Assembly (NCBI GenBank): GCA_004194705.1
Contig: SADC01001377.1
Span: forward strand, 186,001 to 250,000
Length of the DNA stretch: 64,000 bases
Direction: 5' to 3'
DNA from: Ditylenchus dipsaci
Taxonomy: Eukaryota; Nematoda; Chromadorea; Rhabditida; Anguinidae
The notes below the pieces were generated by a model, which saw nothing but the letters and a program-made list of their open reading frames with translations, did not search any database and was not told the DNA's origin. Numbering within the stretch: the stretch's first letter is position 1; every line of letters begins with the position of its first letter. A program made the translations under genes and the position numbers. Shown in pieces: positions 52,946-63,657 of this stretch.

Positions 52946-53182
52946 TGCGTAGGCGTTTGGCCACTTTTGTGTCATTTTTGGTGTTCTGCCCTATGCTCTG
53001 TTTTAGCCACTAAGGCTTATTTTTTCAGCCATTTTGTAGTTCGTAAGACATTTTTGGTCCTTAAGCCTAAGGCTAAGTCTAAGGCCTAACCCTAAGGCCT
53101 AAGCCTAAGGAGGCCTAAGTGGTTAAAACAGAGCATAGGCAGAACGCCAAAAATGACACAAAGTGGCCAAACGCCCCTACGC
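52946..53182. repeat. Foldback element with GCGTAGGCGTTTGGCCACTT ends
   Basis: GCGTAGGCGTTTGGCCACTT and GTCATTTTTGGTGTTCTGCC at the left are mirrored at the right (GGCAGAACGCCAAAAATGAC, AAGTGGCCAAACGCC). The centre has several CCTAAGGCCTAAGCC words. Perfect pairing runs for about 65 bp. Confidence 0.88.
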
Positions 53183-54451
53183 CAGGCGATCAATGATTCG
53201 GGAAAATTTTCGAATTGGCGGGGGACTATTCGGAATGCTTGAGCTTGATTCTTCTAATTACCTCAGAAAAAACATCTTGTTGGTTTTTCAGTACCACTTC
53301 AGGCATACGTCTAAAAAGACGAGAAGAATTCGGACCAAAAATCTATAGCAAAAATAGTAAACCTGTCCTGCCAAACCACATATCCATAGAGCGAAGCAAC
53401 AAAAAGGCAAACGAATAACTACCAATTATTTCTACGTATTTTTTTTATATCAATCCACGGTTTTAAAAGTACCAATGTAAATATCCTAGCTCTCCCTAAA
53501 TTTGCAGTTTTTACTTACCCAGAATACATTTCATTGAAAAAACCTTGATGGGATAGATTTTGAATACAACTTTCTCTCAATTTTTTCAATTTCATCTTGG
53601 CTTACAGATTTGAGCTGATGATCAAGTACACGCCGCTCACGCAACCCATTACTTGCTGTTGAATACATCTCAAAAAGTTAATGTATCTGGTGACCCGATA
53701 ACTAGGTCTGTAAATTTATGTAAAATGCGGATAGTCTCCTCTCTTATCTGTTAACTTATGACAAAAACACATGAATATATGGAGAAGCCTCTTTATTTAC
53801 TACGACACCACACAAATGAATTCGACAAAAAGAACAATGGATTTTTATAACCAAGAAGTAAACTTTCGCTGGAAGCCTTTGACTGCTCCATCAGAACCTT
53901 CAGTGCCTGTCTCGACGTCTGAAAAACTTTATCATTATATCATTATGCAGGAAGTATCGAAACAACACCACAGTAAAATTCACGGTTATGGCTTTTACAC
54001 GCTCTTTCAATTCGTGGTTGGATTTTTAGCAACGTGAACACTTTTGATACGAACTCGAAGATGTTCACGTATTTCCGAGTTCGAGGTCGAACTTAAAGGT
54101 GTTCATGCACATGGTTTATACCCTTTTAGAAAACACCCGGAAAACCATCTTTTGGCCACTCTGGGGTGAGATTCTGAGTGATTCAAATTAAATGCATGAA
54201 CACCTTTAACGTTCGACTTCGAACACCTATGGTTTGGATTTTGAGATCCGAACACTCTTGGATTAAAATTTTTGGATACATAAACACTCTCGATCAAAAT
54301 TTGAACTAGCACAAGAACTTTATGAACGAGAATGAGCAATTACCAATCAAATAATTTTTCACCCAAATTCCTGTGACAAAAAATCACAAGTCAAGTTATC
54401 CAAGTGGATTTTTCGAAAAGGGCTGCGAATGAAAAGGGCTGTGAAATGCAA
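53183..54451. other. Intergenic, one weak exon-like frame
   Basis: 53816-53977 on the plus strand reads MNSTKRTMDFYNQEVNFRWK and on to VSKQHHSKI without a recognised domain. 54000-54330 has repeated GAACAC/GTGTTC words and an inverted pair AACTTAAAGGTGTTCATGCA against ATGCATGAACACCTTTAACG. I do not call a gene. Confidence 0.35.
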
Positions 54452-57400
54452 TTACAAATGAACACCGAAATGATTACTCTCTCGACTGTCCTTGCGATCA
54501 CGTTTGCTACCTGATTTTCTTGAAGATGGAGAGCGGGAACGGGATCTGCGCTTGTGGGAGTGCTTCTTGCGAGATCGAGAACGCGTGCGTGAACGGCTTA
54601 AAATATATTATAATTACACAGTGAAGAGTTTTAAACACATAATAAGACATACCTTCTCCCTTTCGCGTCTTCTGTCCGATCTCTATTTCTGTCATCGTCC
54701 TCATCATCTTGGCGATGTTCTCGGCGCTTCTGACGTTCCTCGTCTTCGGCTCTTCTCTTCTCCGCACGTCTTTCGTCTATTTTCTCTCGCATCTGATCAA
54801 ACTTTTCGCGGATTTCAACCATGCCTAGAAGCAAAACAAAAATTACCGTAAATGATCTCATAGCTCGACACCCCTCAATCCGAAGTCGTGTTTTGGTGTT
54901 GTGTTTGTGACCTGCTTTCTGAAGTCTGCTCTTAGTTAGGCAAGTTACCACCCATTTTGTAGCTCATCTGTTTCGCTGCAAAATGCGTGGTAAGTTGCCT
55001 TAGAAAGATTTCAAAAAGTAGGTCAAACATACAGTAGCAACAACATGATTTTGAATCAGGGGATGTCGAGCTATTAAAGGATTCACGGTAGCTGAGTTTG
55101 GCAATCGACTTATGTAAAGAGGGAGATTAACATATTAGTAACGATTAAATTCTTTAATCCGTCAATCAAACATACCAAGATGCATCTTGCCTCCAACTAA
55201 AGGAGAAAACATAATTGCCAACTTAATTTACAGGTGTGCACTTACAGTGATCAGCCAAGCGAGATTCATGATCAAGAATATTCAATTGAGCACCACAAGC
55301 ATCGCAGACTCTAAAAAATTTAAGCATACCATTTAGTCAATTATCAAAACTACGAAAAATTAAACGAACTTGAACCTCAGACGTTGCTGGACTGGAGCGA
55401 TCGATCTCTAAAATAGATTTTCAGACTATATTCATCACGCTTCTTGAAAAAAGCCTAACCATCTCAGCCTCCAGCTCACGCTTCTTTCGCTTTAATTCCT
55501 CAACCGTTTTGACATTTCCATGGACTCAGTGATCTGAAGAGATGTAATTGCAAAAATGAAAATAAATCAATAGCCTTTCATCACACCTTGCCTTCGCTTC
55601 CAAGGGTCTCGACTTGAACCAGAGCAACTCCGATCTTTTCATTCAACTCAAATATTTTCTGCGACTAAAAAGATAAGCGATGCTGATGAAAACTGTATAT
55701 CACACAAAATGTTCACCCACCTTTATGTACTCTTGGCTGTCAGACTGTTGCTCCGTGTCCTTCTTGATCTTGTCTTTAATCTTCTCAACTTCGGAATCCA
55801 CAACACGGACACAGTCATCTAGTCATCAAAAACTTAATATATAGATTCTGTATTACCCATCGAATTTACCTATTGCGTCGAAGGCCTAAAATTAATGAAA
55901 TGAACATAGTTAATGGCAGATGATTTTTGAAATGATAAACGCTACGAACGCTAGTATTGTCAGTGCTAAACCTGACTATTAGCAAAAAGTTTGCACTTAA
56001 ACAACATACTGAAGTGGACAAAGTTTGTTTCAAACATATTTTTGTGGCGCATATGAATATGGAAGTGAAGAGTTCTTTTTCACCTCTACAACTTTAAAAG
56101 AACAATAAAAGGTACACTAACACCATTTCGTAAATTTTGACTATGCTAACTGGCAACTGGTTGAATCAGACATAAGGGGCGTTATTTTAAAATATATTCA
56201 CTCACCTCAATATCGTAGAAGTGATCCTTCTTTTCCTGAGCGCGCCTATAGTCCGCCTTGTGAGCCGGCTCTGTAACTTTTTTGTTGGGTGTTAGACCAA
56301 ATTAATGGATAATGATTATAACCATGCATTCTGCGACAAGCAATGTAGCCTTCCAAACGAGTGTCAGCTAGTATTTCTCGAGGACAACATTCAAGCAAGT
56401 ATGCGCGGCACACCGAGTGACTAAATTCTAACCGTTTATCTGGCATCCTTACACCGGCTCCTCCCAACAGTATATTTTACCATTTTTTCAAGCCTCGCGA
56501 TTAGTTATTAGCTTTGGATACAGCTTATGGCTGGATACAACAACTCGATGCAATTACGACTCGATACAACGACGATATACTTTTTTCATATATTGCCTCT
56601 GTTTAGGTTCATGATGGACTCAAATATGCTTTTTTATTACTTTCTGTAGTTTGGAAAACACATTTGAGCCTGTCTTAACATACGCTGGCCTACCTGCGCT
56701 TAAACCTAAAAACCATAAGATATACATCATTTTCAGTTACCGTATTTCCTCTAATAGGCGCCCCCCCTCTAATAGCCGCCCCCCTCTAATAAGCGCCCCC
56801 CTAGAGGTCATCCAAAAATAAGCGCCCCCCTCTAATAAGCGCCCCTCAAAAAAATCGCATTCAAATTTGTCTTGACTGGAAAAAATTTTCTGTGCATTTT
56901 TGTTGTTGTCAATCATTGTCAATTTTTGAACATGGCCCAATTCCGGACGGACTCATCGAATTGCAAATGGCGCGATCAGCATCGGACAAGTGCCTGCCGT
57001 CGAAGAAGTGGACGCAGAAGAAGATGAAGAGAACGGCTACTTGAGCGATGAATCTCTTGAGTTGAAAATTATGAAACAATTCAGAGCTACATTGTATTTG
57101 ATTGTTTGTTAATTTTTTGTTGTTATGAAATTTGAATAAAAATTTACCTCGCTTCCATTGTGTTTCAAATTTTTTTGTCGGCGCCTGCGGCGCCGACTGG
57201 TTGAAAATATAAGCGCCCCCCTCTAATAGCCGCCCCCCCTCTAATAAGCGCCCCCCCTAGAGACCATTCAAAAAATAAGCGCCCCGGGGCGGCTATTAGA
57301 GGAAATACGGTATTTTGACCAGATTTAGGTCCATTAACAGGTTTAAGAGAAATATTTTAAAGAAATAGCTGAGTAGGGCGTGTCCACATATAGATTGAAA

Positions 57401-58727
57401 TACATTTGGATATTTTTTAGCCAGAATTCAAGCATTACTTGCACTTATCAAACAAAATTATCTATTGCGCATCCAGTCGTCATATCGAGTCGTAATTGAA
57501 TCGAGTCATTGTACCTAGTCGTAAGTGTATCCAGTCGTTGCACATAGGCATAAGTTGCATCCAGTTGTTGGTATACCAGTTACCAGGATAAGAAACACTT
57601 TCTAGTGCTAGACCAACATTTTTCGAAATAAGAAACAATGTTTTACCCAAGTTTTGAGTTATTCTATAGAAGAGGTCGTATGCTAAAGCTCGGATTTTTC
57701 TAACCTCGGATCTTTTAAAAAAAAAATCCGGACTTTTTAAAAGTTCGGATTTTTTGACCAAGCTTAGATTTTTCTTATACCTAAAGTTATAACACCCTAT
57801 ACACTCTCTATAAATCAGCCCTTGACATTGAAGAGACATTCTCAACCCAGAGGAACATTTCACATACAACTGACATGTGTATGTTTACAACTGGACCTTT
57901 TCTTATGTAAAAAGGCGCTATTTATCAGTTTTATTGAAAACCAACCAAATACTTTTGAGTTTCCCTTATATGAAGCTACTTTTTACAATGGATGGTGTCT
58001 CGTGTAGAGATTTGATATATCGAAGCTGGCATAAGGAGTCAACCTTATTATGTCAAGGAAGATTCATTTTAAATATGATTTGCCTTATTTCTTTTTTCTG
58101 TATAACGAGTCAGACTTATGAAAAGCCTTTTATCAGGGTGGCATTCTATCGAGGTTTGAATGTAACCTTGAAGAACCCAAAATGAGTAAAATATGCGAGT
58201 ATTCATAAATATCGAAATGTTGTGCTAACGTTCAATAAATCCTAGCTTTTATCCGAGCTTTCAATAAATCCGAGCTTTAGCATACGACCCAGACTAGGGT
58301 TGTCGACTCGACCGGTCGATTTCGACTTTTAATGTCTAAAAGTCGAAATTTTTCGACTTTCGACCTTCGACTCGACCGGTCGAAATTTTCGACTTTCGAC
58401 TTTCCATCGACTCGACCGGTCGACAACCCTACCCAGGACCAATGCCAATTAAAGATGGAACCTTAAAGCACAATTTCAAACATATTAACGGCCGAAAAGA
58501 TTGGAAGAGTTGTCAGAATAATCCTTTGGAGGAGTCGGTGTAAGGAATTTTAGCAATCCATCTTAAAAGTGGAAATTAAAGGTACTCACTGGTCGAATGG
58601 CGGTAGCTTTTTACCTTCTTCTTCAGCTGAAATTAACTCATGAAGTTATATATTGACAGCTAATAGAAAACATACCTCGACTAGCCCCCATCAACTGTTC
58701 AATCATCTCACGCATAACATCTGTCAT
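54452..58727 (-). CDS. LUC7-like U1 snRNP splicing factor
   Basis: LUC7 proteins bind U1 snRNA and help choose 5' splice sites. Exon 1 at 58727 gives MTDVMREMIEQLMGASR, then AEEEGKKLPPFDQ near 58620. The first zinc finger exons are near 56450-56290 (PDKRLEFSHSVCRAYLLECC, PREILADTRLE, then RMH joined to EPAHKADYRRAQEKKDHFYD). Helical coiled-coil exons follow (DDCVRVVDSEVEKIKDKIKK; SQKIFELNEKIGVALVQVET; VKTVEELKRKKRELEAEM). The second zinc finger is VCDACGAQLNILDHESRLAD then VGGKMHLG with its Cys2His2 ligands. The conserved helix MVEIREKFDQMREKIDERRA follows, then a charged tail and an RS-rich end (SRTRSRSRKKHSHKRRSRSR) stopping at 54452. One base appears to be missing near 55520 between ITESMEM and VKTVEEL. 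The AG-rich site CATTTTCAG lies about 12 nt before the start codon. Confidence 0.92.
54843..55095. repeat. TACCGTA-family palindrome in LUC7-like intron
   Basis: TTACCGTAAATGATCTCATA then GCTCGACACCCC pairs with GGGATGTCGAGCTATTAAAG then GATTCACGGTAG. The inner blocks (GAAGTCGTGTTTTGGTGTTG, GCAAGTTACCACCCATTTTG) pair with a reversed set near 54985, as in the copy at 14268. More diverged at the ends. Confidence 0.55.
56510..57578. repeat. TIR element with GGATACAAC/GTTGTATCC words, in LUC7-like intron
   Basis: GGATACAGCTTATGGCTGG, ATACAACAACTCGATGCAAT and TTACGACTCGATACAACGAC at 56516-56575 are mirrored at about 57472-57570 (AGTCGTCATATCGAGTCGTA, ATTGAATCGAGTC, TTGCATCCAGTTG). A TACCGTATTT-family element (56737-57313) is nested inside. 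Confidence 0.65.
56737..57313. repeat. Palindromic element, TACCGTATTTCCTCTAATAG ends (copy 4)
   Basis: Starts TACCGTATTTCCTCTAATAG, then tandem GCGCCCCCCTCTAATA units, and ends with GGGGCGGCTATTAGAGGAAA then TACGGTA. The right side again has tandem GCGCCCCCCTCTAATA words in direct orientation, so internal arrays have rearranged. The middle (56940-57110) contains an acidic frame (EEVDAEEDEENGYLSDESLE) that may be a remnant of an element protein. Confidence 0.8.
57668..58288. repeat. TIR element with GTCGTATGCTAAAGCTCGGA ends, in LUC7-like intron
   Basis: GGTCGTATGCTAAAGCTCGG at the left is mirrored by CCGAGCTTTAGCATACGACC at the right, with repeated CTCGGATTTTT/AAATCCGAG words inside. Interior short frames (57822-58185) have no recognisable feature. 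Confidence 0.75.
58304..58432. repeat. Palindrome rich in CTCGACCGGTCGA
   Basis: TAGGGTTGTCGACTCGACCG at the left and CGGTCGACAACCCTA at the right are inverse copies. The self-complementary word TCGACCGGTCGA occurs three times and AAAGTCGAAA words fill the rest. About 128 bp. Confidence 0.85.
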
Positions 58728-59321
58728 TGTTGATTTTTCTGAAAATGTGAACTTTCGGCTGCTGTAGCTACGAAGAAATAACATCAATGACAGATAATTG
58801 ACATGAAAACACGCTAGGAAACTGGTAAAAATGAGATTTGCATTGGGAATACAATCGAAGAACATAAATTATCGGTGTAAACGGATAACGAGTGAGAAGG
58901 AAGCTTCTTCTTGCAACAAAAGAGCATATTTTATCTTGCTACAAGTTTCCATGTTGCAAGAAAACTTACAACAAACATTTTATAAATGAAAATGAATTTA
59001 ACGGGTGAAAAATAGTTTTTGGTAAATTCATTAACATTTCCAAACTTCGGAAATGTTCAGTTTTGAAATCGTGTTTCCCGGAATTTTGTTTGCACCTTAG
59101 CATTTCGAACATCACCCTATCGAGGAATCGAGCAAGGAGAAACTGCAATATGTTTTCGTAAACTCGAGTAAGGGCTCTCAAAAGTAGTCATAGAGAAGAC
59201 ATAATTTTCACCATTGTAATTTTCCAATGAAATTTTCGCCAGAGGACCGAATCAAATGTAGTTAACTTTGAATTTAAAAATATGATTTTCAGAACGTCAT
59301 TCATATTCATCAATTTTCAAA
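58728..59321. promoter_or_regulatory. Divergent intergenic region, LUC7-like/RAD17-like
   Basis: The two start codons point away from each other across about 590 bp, so this span must hold both promoters. A TTTTCAG site lies at 59286-59292, about 29 nt before the RAD17-like ATG, and another (on the minus strand) about 12 nt before the LUC7-like ATG. No TATA-like element is clear. Confidence 0.45.
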
Positions 59322-62300
59322 ATGCAAAGTGTTTGGTATCATAATTCTTTCGTGGATGAGCCAACATGGTCATCAACAAATGTGGAATTCAGTGAAAGAT
59401 CTGTGGTGGCACCTGTAACTCCAAGAAGAAAGCGACCAATCGATGGCAGTAATCACTGTAACGTTTTTGAGCAAATGCCGAAGAGAAGACTATGTAGTCA
59501 AATCACCGCGACAACGGTGTTAAGAAATAGTCAATCAAATATAGGTCAAGTTATTCTTCTTACTAGTGTTGAACGTATGGACAATAAGATTTTTTAGGAT
59601 TCAGGGAGGAATTGTGCCTGAAGAAGAAGAAGACCTTCCTGTCCATCCCAAGAAAATAGCCGAAGTGAGATTTTTATTCTGCAAGATAGTAGTGTTGAAC
59701 CTGTAATTTCAGTTAAAGAAATGGTTGACTAGCCGAATGGTCATTTTTATTTGGAACAGCAATATCTTTGTATTTTCTAAATGATCTTACTTTTCAGGGA
59801 GTGCGAGTTGGATTTAAAACATTGCTTCTAACTGGGCCATGTGGTATGTTATTTTCTTTGATTAAAAATATAGTGATATCTGCTTTTCAGGCAGCGGAAA
59901 GACAACAGTATGAACTTTTAACCGTTCAGTAAGGGAGTTTCATGTCTTAACTTTTTCAGGCAGTCAAAGTTCTGTGTGCTGAACTGGGTATTGAAGTTCT
60001 AGAATTCGATGGTAGGTAGTCTTAAGAATTTTTTTATTCAAACCTCATTTATAGGCAACCAAGAATATCAAGTAAGCTACAACGGTGAAGATATCTACGA
60101 AAAGCCGATGCTACAAACATTCTACCAGTTCATGTCCAATGCAGAATGTTCCTCTCTCGAAAAGATGTCACTGAAGCAACGACTACTTTTGATCAAACAG
60201 CTGCCTAATGTCTTTATCGGTGCAAATTTCCAGTTTTAGCAACGATTGCCTAGTATTCAAAGAGTTTTCCAGGGATCATGAAATCCTTCGCAAAGCCTTG
60301 AGAAGTTTTGCCAGTTTCTCTAGATGCATGATTGTCTTCGTCCTGACCAGTAGTGAGACTTCCTGGGAACTCAATCCTTCTCGTCTTTTTTCAAGTGCTA
60401 CAATGGATGAGGTAGCTCTTAGAAGTTCCTTTTCTATCGTCAATCTTTTTATTTATTTAGTTCCAAATACAACAAGTAAAGTTCAACGCGATCTCGGCTA
60501 CCCAGATGACAGAGTCGTCAAGAACATCGTGTGCCTTCTTGGAGTCAAGATGGACAAGACTGAAGATATCAAGCGCATCGTATCTCTGGCAAATGGTAGT
60601 TTTTTCACCAGTATTAGTTTTTGAACCATCAATATTCTTACAGGAGACCTTCGGAAAACATTGAATATGATAGAATTCTTCGCCATTGGCCGTCCTCTCT
60701 CACTTAATCTACTGGCCTCTGCTGATGCTCATTTCGACTTATTCCATTTCATCGGCAAGATTATGTATGCCAAGAGAGCCACAAATTCCACTGATTCATG
60801 GATGAAGTCCGAAGAGAAGTTGTTGCCTAAAGCAAGAAGAAAAATAAGAATGTTCCCACCTAAGGAAGACTTGAATGAGCTGGCTGATTCTAACTTCATC
60901 TCTGGAAAGTTTGTATGTTATCACTGGCTCCATGTGTATTTCGCTGTATTTTTCAAAAAATCTTTTCAGCTGACAAGCTATATCTTCGAACATGAGCCAA
61001 GCTTTGCTCCAACTATCAGAGGTAAATATTTTTGACTTACACGGTGTGTCAATAAATTCCCTGGTTTGAAATGGTCAGAGCGTTCTTATTGAGCGTTTTT
61101 CGAAATTTTGTTTTTACAAATCGATTTTTCTCGGTGACGAAATGTTTTGGTGTACATGGCGAGGCAAATTTGCCGGCGGTTTTGATTTGGCCATAGCTAT
61201 TTAAATAAAAAATAAAAATTAAAAATAAAAAAAAATTCTGTTTGACAGAGGAGAGAATAGACAAAAGATTGGTACTAAACATGTCGTTTTCCATTTTTGA
61301 TTTTGTTTTTTACTCTATTTTTACTTGTTTTTAGCAGCGGAACACTTTCCACGAAGTATATCGCTATTTGGTATGAAATTCACAGTTTGCCAGCACAATG
61401 GCAGAAAATATATCAAAGAGAGTTCATTCAGAATGCAAAAAAGTTGAACCCAGTAAAAATTAACCGAAAACAAATAATAGTCCACAATTTTTGTATACTA
61501 GAGTGTTCTATTGCTGAAAACAAGCAAAAATATACCAAAAGTTTAAGCAATCAGTGGAAAACAAAAACTAGATTGAAAGATGACGTGTTTGGTATATTCT
61601 CTTGCCTATACTCTCTTTTATCAAATAAAAAAAGATTTATTCGAAACGATAAAAATTTGAATAGTTATGGCTAAATCAAAACAGGCGGCGAATTTGTCTC
61701 CCCTGTATAATACGAAAAACACGATTTTCACTTGGTTCTTCTGTGGTTCGGGATCCAGTCCGTGGATGGCCTCGAGGCAGGGCGTCCCGAAACGACCGGG
61801 GGACCAAGCAAAGAATGTAATTTTAACATTATGCACCAAAGAAAATATTGTCAGCCGGAAAGTCGATTATTTAAAGCAGAATGTCGAAAAAAGATCTAGA
61901 AAAAAATCACGACCATATCAAAAACATGTAATGTCTTGTCACACCTTGTAGTGTTCTGTTATCGTTCTCATTCACAGCCTTGAAGTCAGTAGAATCCAAC
62001 CTGTAAGTTCAATTTATTCTTCGCCTTTCTTTGTAGAAGCTATGTATGTGTGGGTATGTGTTTAGCTGTTTTTCGATTCGTGTTTCTCTGGGGATATGGA
62101 AACCTATCCTCTTCTTGACAAATACATGTTTGAGGTTAGCGGTTTTTGAAGTCAATCGTGACTTTGAGAAAATCTCATATTTTAGGTTGCTACAAGGTCT
62201 GCAATATATCACAACTACCAAGACTCGTCCACAGGTTGTTCTCCATCCATTGCTCATTCATTTCTTATAACCTTTTGATTCAAGGTTCAGTTAGCCGGAA

Positions 62301-62690
62301 GGGATTATATCAGTTTGGAAAGCCTAAGTTCAAGCCTGTAATTGACCGTCGAGATGCTAAGGAGCGCATAATCAAATCTGTTTTCCCCTGCTCTAACATA
62401 TGCGAGATGAAAATGCTGTAAGTTTGAAAAAGCTGGTTTGCTGCTTTAGGTCTTTAATTAATTGAGTTTAGAACTTTGCCTTATGCTGAAGTTATTTTTG
62501 GAAAGGTGGATACTTTCTAATTAACCTAAGTTTATTTCTCATATTTCAGTCACGTTTAACTGCTGACAGAAATATATTAGAAACCGAGGAGATGCAGCTG
62601 GATGAATTGGAGAGGATCAGGTCTCGTATGTTCCCAGAGCAGAATACAGGGGAAGACTTTGAAGAAGATACATACCTGAATCTATTATAA
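59322..62690 (+). CDS. RAD17-like checkpoint clamp loader
   Basis: RAD17 replaces RFC1 in the loader of the 9-1-1 clamp at damaged DNA. The N-terminal exon (ATG 59322) is basic and Ser/Thr rich. PEEEEDLPVHPKKIAE and LKKWLTSRM match the segment before the AAA+ fold. GVRVGFKTLLLTGPC joined to GSGKTT is the Walker A loop, followed by VKVLCAELGIEVLEFDG and EDIYEKPMLQTFYQF. At the usual Walker B place it reads RLLLIKQLPNVF, whereas RAD17 proteins typically have an acidic VEDLPN-type sequence. Then come EFSRDHEILRKALRSFASFS, SRCMIVFVLTSSETSWELNP, ANGDLRKTLNMIEFFAIGRP and HFDLFHFIGKIMYAKRATNS. The C-terminal exons at about 62286-62418 (FGKPKFKPVIDRRDAKERII), 62471-62508 and 62551-62690 (EEMQLDELERIRSRMFPEQN) end at TAA 62690, with AATAAA at about 62709. 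One frame shift is needed near 59600. Confidence 0.9.
61140..61715. repeat. TIR element in RAD17-like intron
   Basis: TTTGCCGGCGGTTTTGATTT then GGCCATAGCTATT at 61170-61203 pairs with AATAGTTATGGCTAAATC and AAAACAGGCGGCGAATTTG at 61661-61697. The 125-residue frame between (61297-61674) has an N-terminal hydrophobic run and a Lys/Asn-rich remainder, with no domain that I recognise. Part of it may instead be a RAD17 exon near 61332-61367. Confidence 0.55.
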
Positions 62691-63049
62691 ATCATATCGC
62701 TTATTGAGAAATAAAGATTTTATTAGTGTGGTATGTGTTATGGTTGGTTTTTTTACCGTGAAAGGGGCACTTTCGAAAGGTTATCCGACACTTGACCGCC
62801 ACCACATTTCGACGTTTGAGCGCCACGACATTTAAGCGCCAAAATTCATTTTTATCCCGGGAGTTCATTGATACCACTAGCACTTACACAATTCATCCTC
62901 AAAAGTCCTCAGGGGCGTACTCAGGGGAGGAAGGGGGGGGGGCGGGGGCACGTGCCATTCAAAAAAAGTTATGTCGAAATCAAAGTTTGCCCAAAACCAC
63001 AATGCCAAAAACCAACCCCTCAGATACCTTCAACAAAAAAAAAGACTCG
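62691..63049. other. 3' flank of RAD17-like gene
   Basis: Contains the AATAAA for the RAD17-like transcript and short GCGCCA words (62795-62845: GACCGCCACCACATTTCGAC, GAGCGCCACGACATTTAAGC). A G8 run lies at about 62933. No gene seen. Confidence 0.4.
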
Positions 63050-63074
63050 TGAATTTTGGCTATCTTTTGGGGGG

Positions 63075-63225
63075 CGTAATCGTTTCGCTAATGAAACTTT
63101 CGCCAATGCGATCTTTTCGCCAATGGAATCTTTTCGCCAATGGCATCTTTTCGCCAATAAGATCACTTCGCCAACGCATCTTCTCGCCAATGGCATATTT
63201 CGCCAATAGACTTTTTCGTGTATAC
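63075..63225. repeat. TTTTCGCCAATGGAATC tandem array (single foldback arm?)
   Basis: About eight head-to-tail 17-18 bp units TTTTCGCCAATGGMATC. The unit size and style match the arms of the foldback elements elsewhere in the window, but no inverse array is present, so the partner arm would lie outside the window or is lost. Confidence 0.8.
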
Positions 63226-63281
63226 TGCTGATTTCTTTGGCAAATAAGCGGTGAGAAGTGAATGTGATTTATTCTTTAAAG

Positions 63282-63657
63282 GGGGGGGGGTAAAAGCCAT
63301 TTAGGTTTGAAAAAGTGGCTTCCATGGCGCAGTGCGTAAGTGCTCGCGTTTTTTGCCCAAAATGGTGTTTTTTTGGTGTTGCAGGTTCAAACCCACGTAG
63401 GGGCACACTATTTTTTTTTGGCTTTTTTGGGCAGCTTAGAGGTAATTTGGGTCGCTGATCCCGATTCTGGCGTCAAAAAAGTCTAATTACCTCTAAACTG
63501 CCCAAAAAAGCAGAAAAAATAGTGTGCACCTACGTGGGTTTGAACCTGCAACACCAAAAAACACCATTTTGGGCCAAAAAACGCGAGCACTTTCGCACTG
63601 CGCCACGGAAGCCACTTTTTCAAACCTAAATGGCTTTTACCCCCCCCCCCTTTAAAT
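63282..63657. repeat. Palindrome with tRNA-like sequence in both arms
   Basis: Left AAAGGGGGGGGGGTAAAAGC then CATTTAGGTTTGAAAAAGTG pairs with CACTTTTTCAAACCTAAATG then GCTTTTACC and a C10 run. Each arm contains a box A-like TGGCGCAGTGCGTAAGTGC and box B GGTTCAAACCC, pointing inward. The centre at 63430-63490 holds CTTAGAGGTAATT and its inverse. About 160-bp arms, near-perfect. Confidence 0.9.

Noticed and set aside
53771..54037. 88-residue frame as a gene
   Set aside because: No domain, no convincing splice pair, and flanked by repeats; kept only as a weak exon candidate.
54492..54851. 119-residue plus-strand frame
   Set aside because: It is antisense to the RS-rich and helix exons of the LUC7-like gene and its own codons make no recognisable protein.
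61297..61674. 125-residue frame in RAD17-like intron as a gene
   Set aside because: Lies between inverted repeats, Lys/Asn-rich with no domain; a small RAD17 exon inside is possible but not shown.
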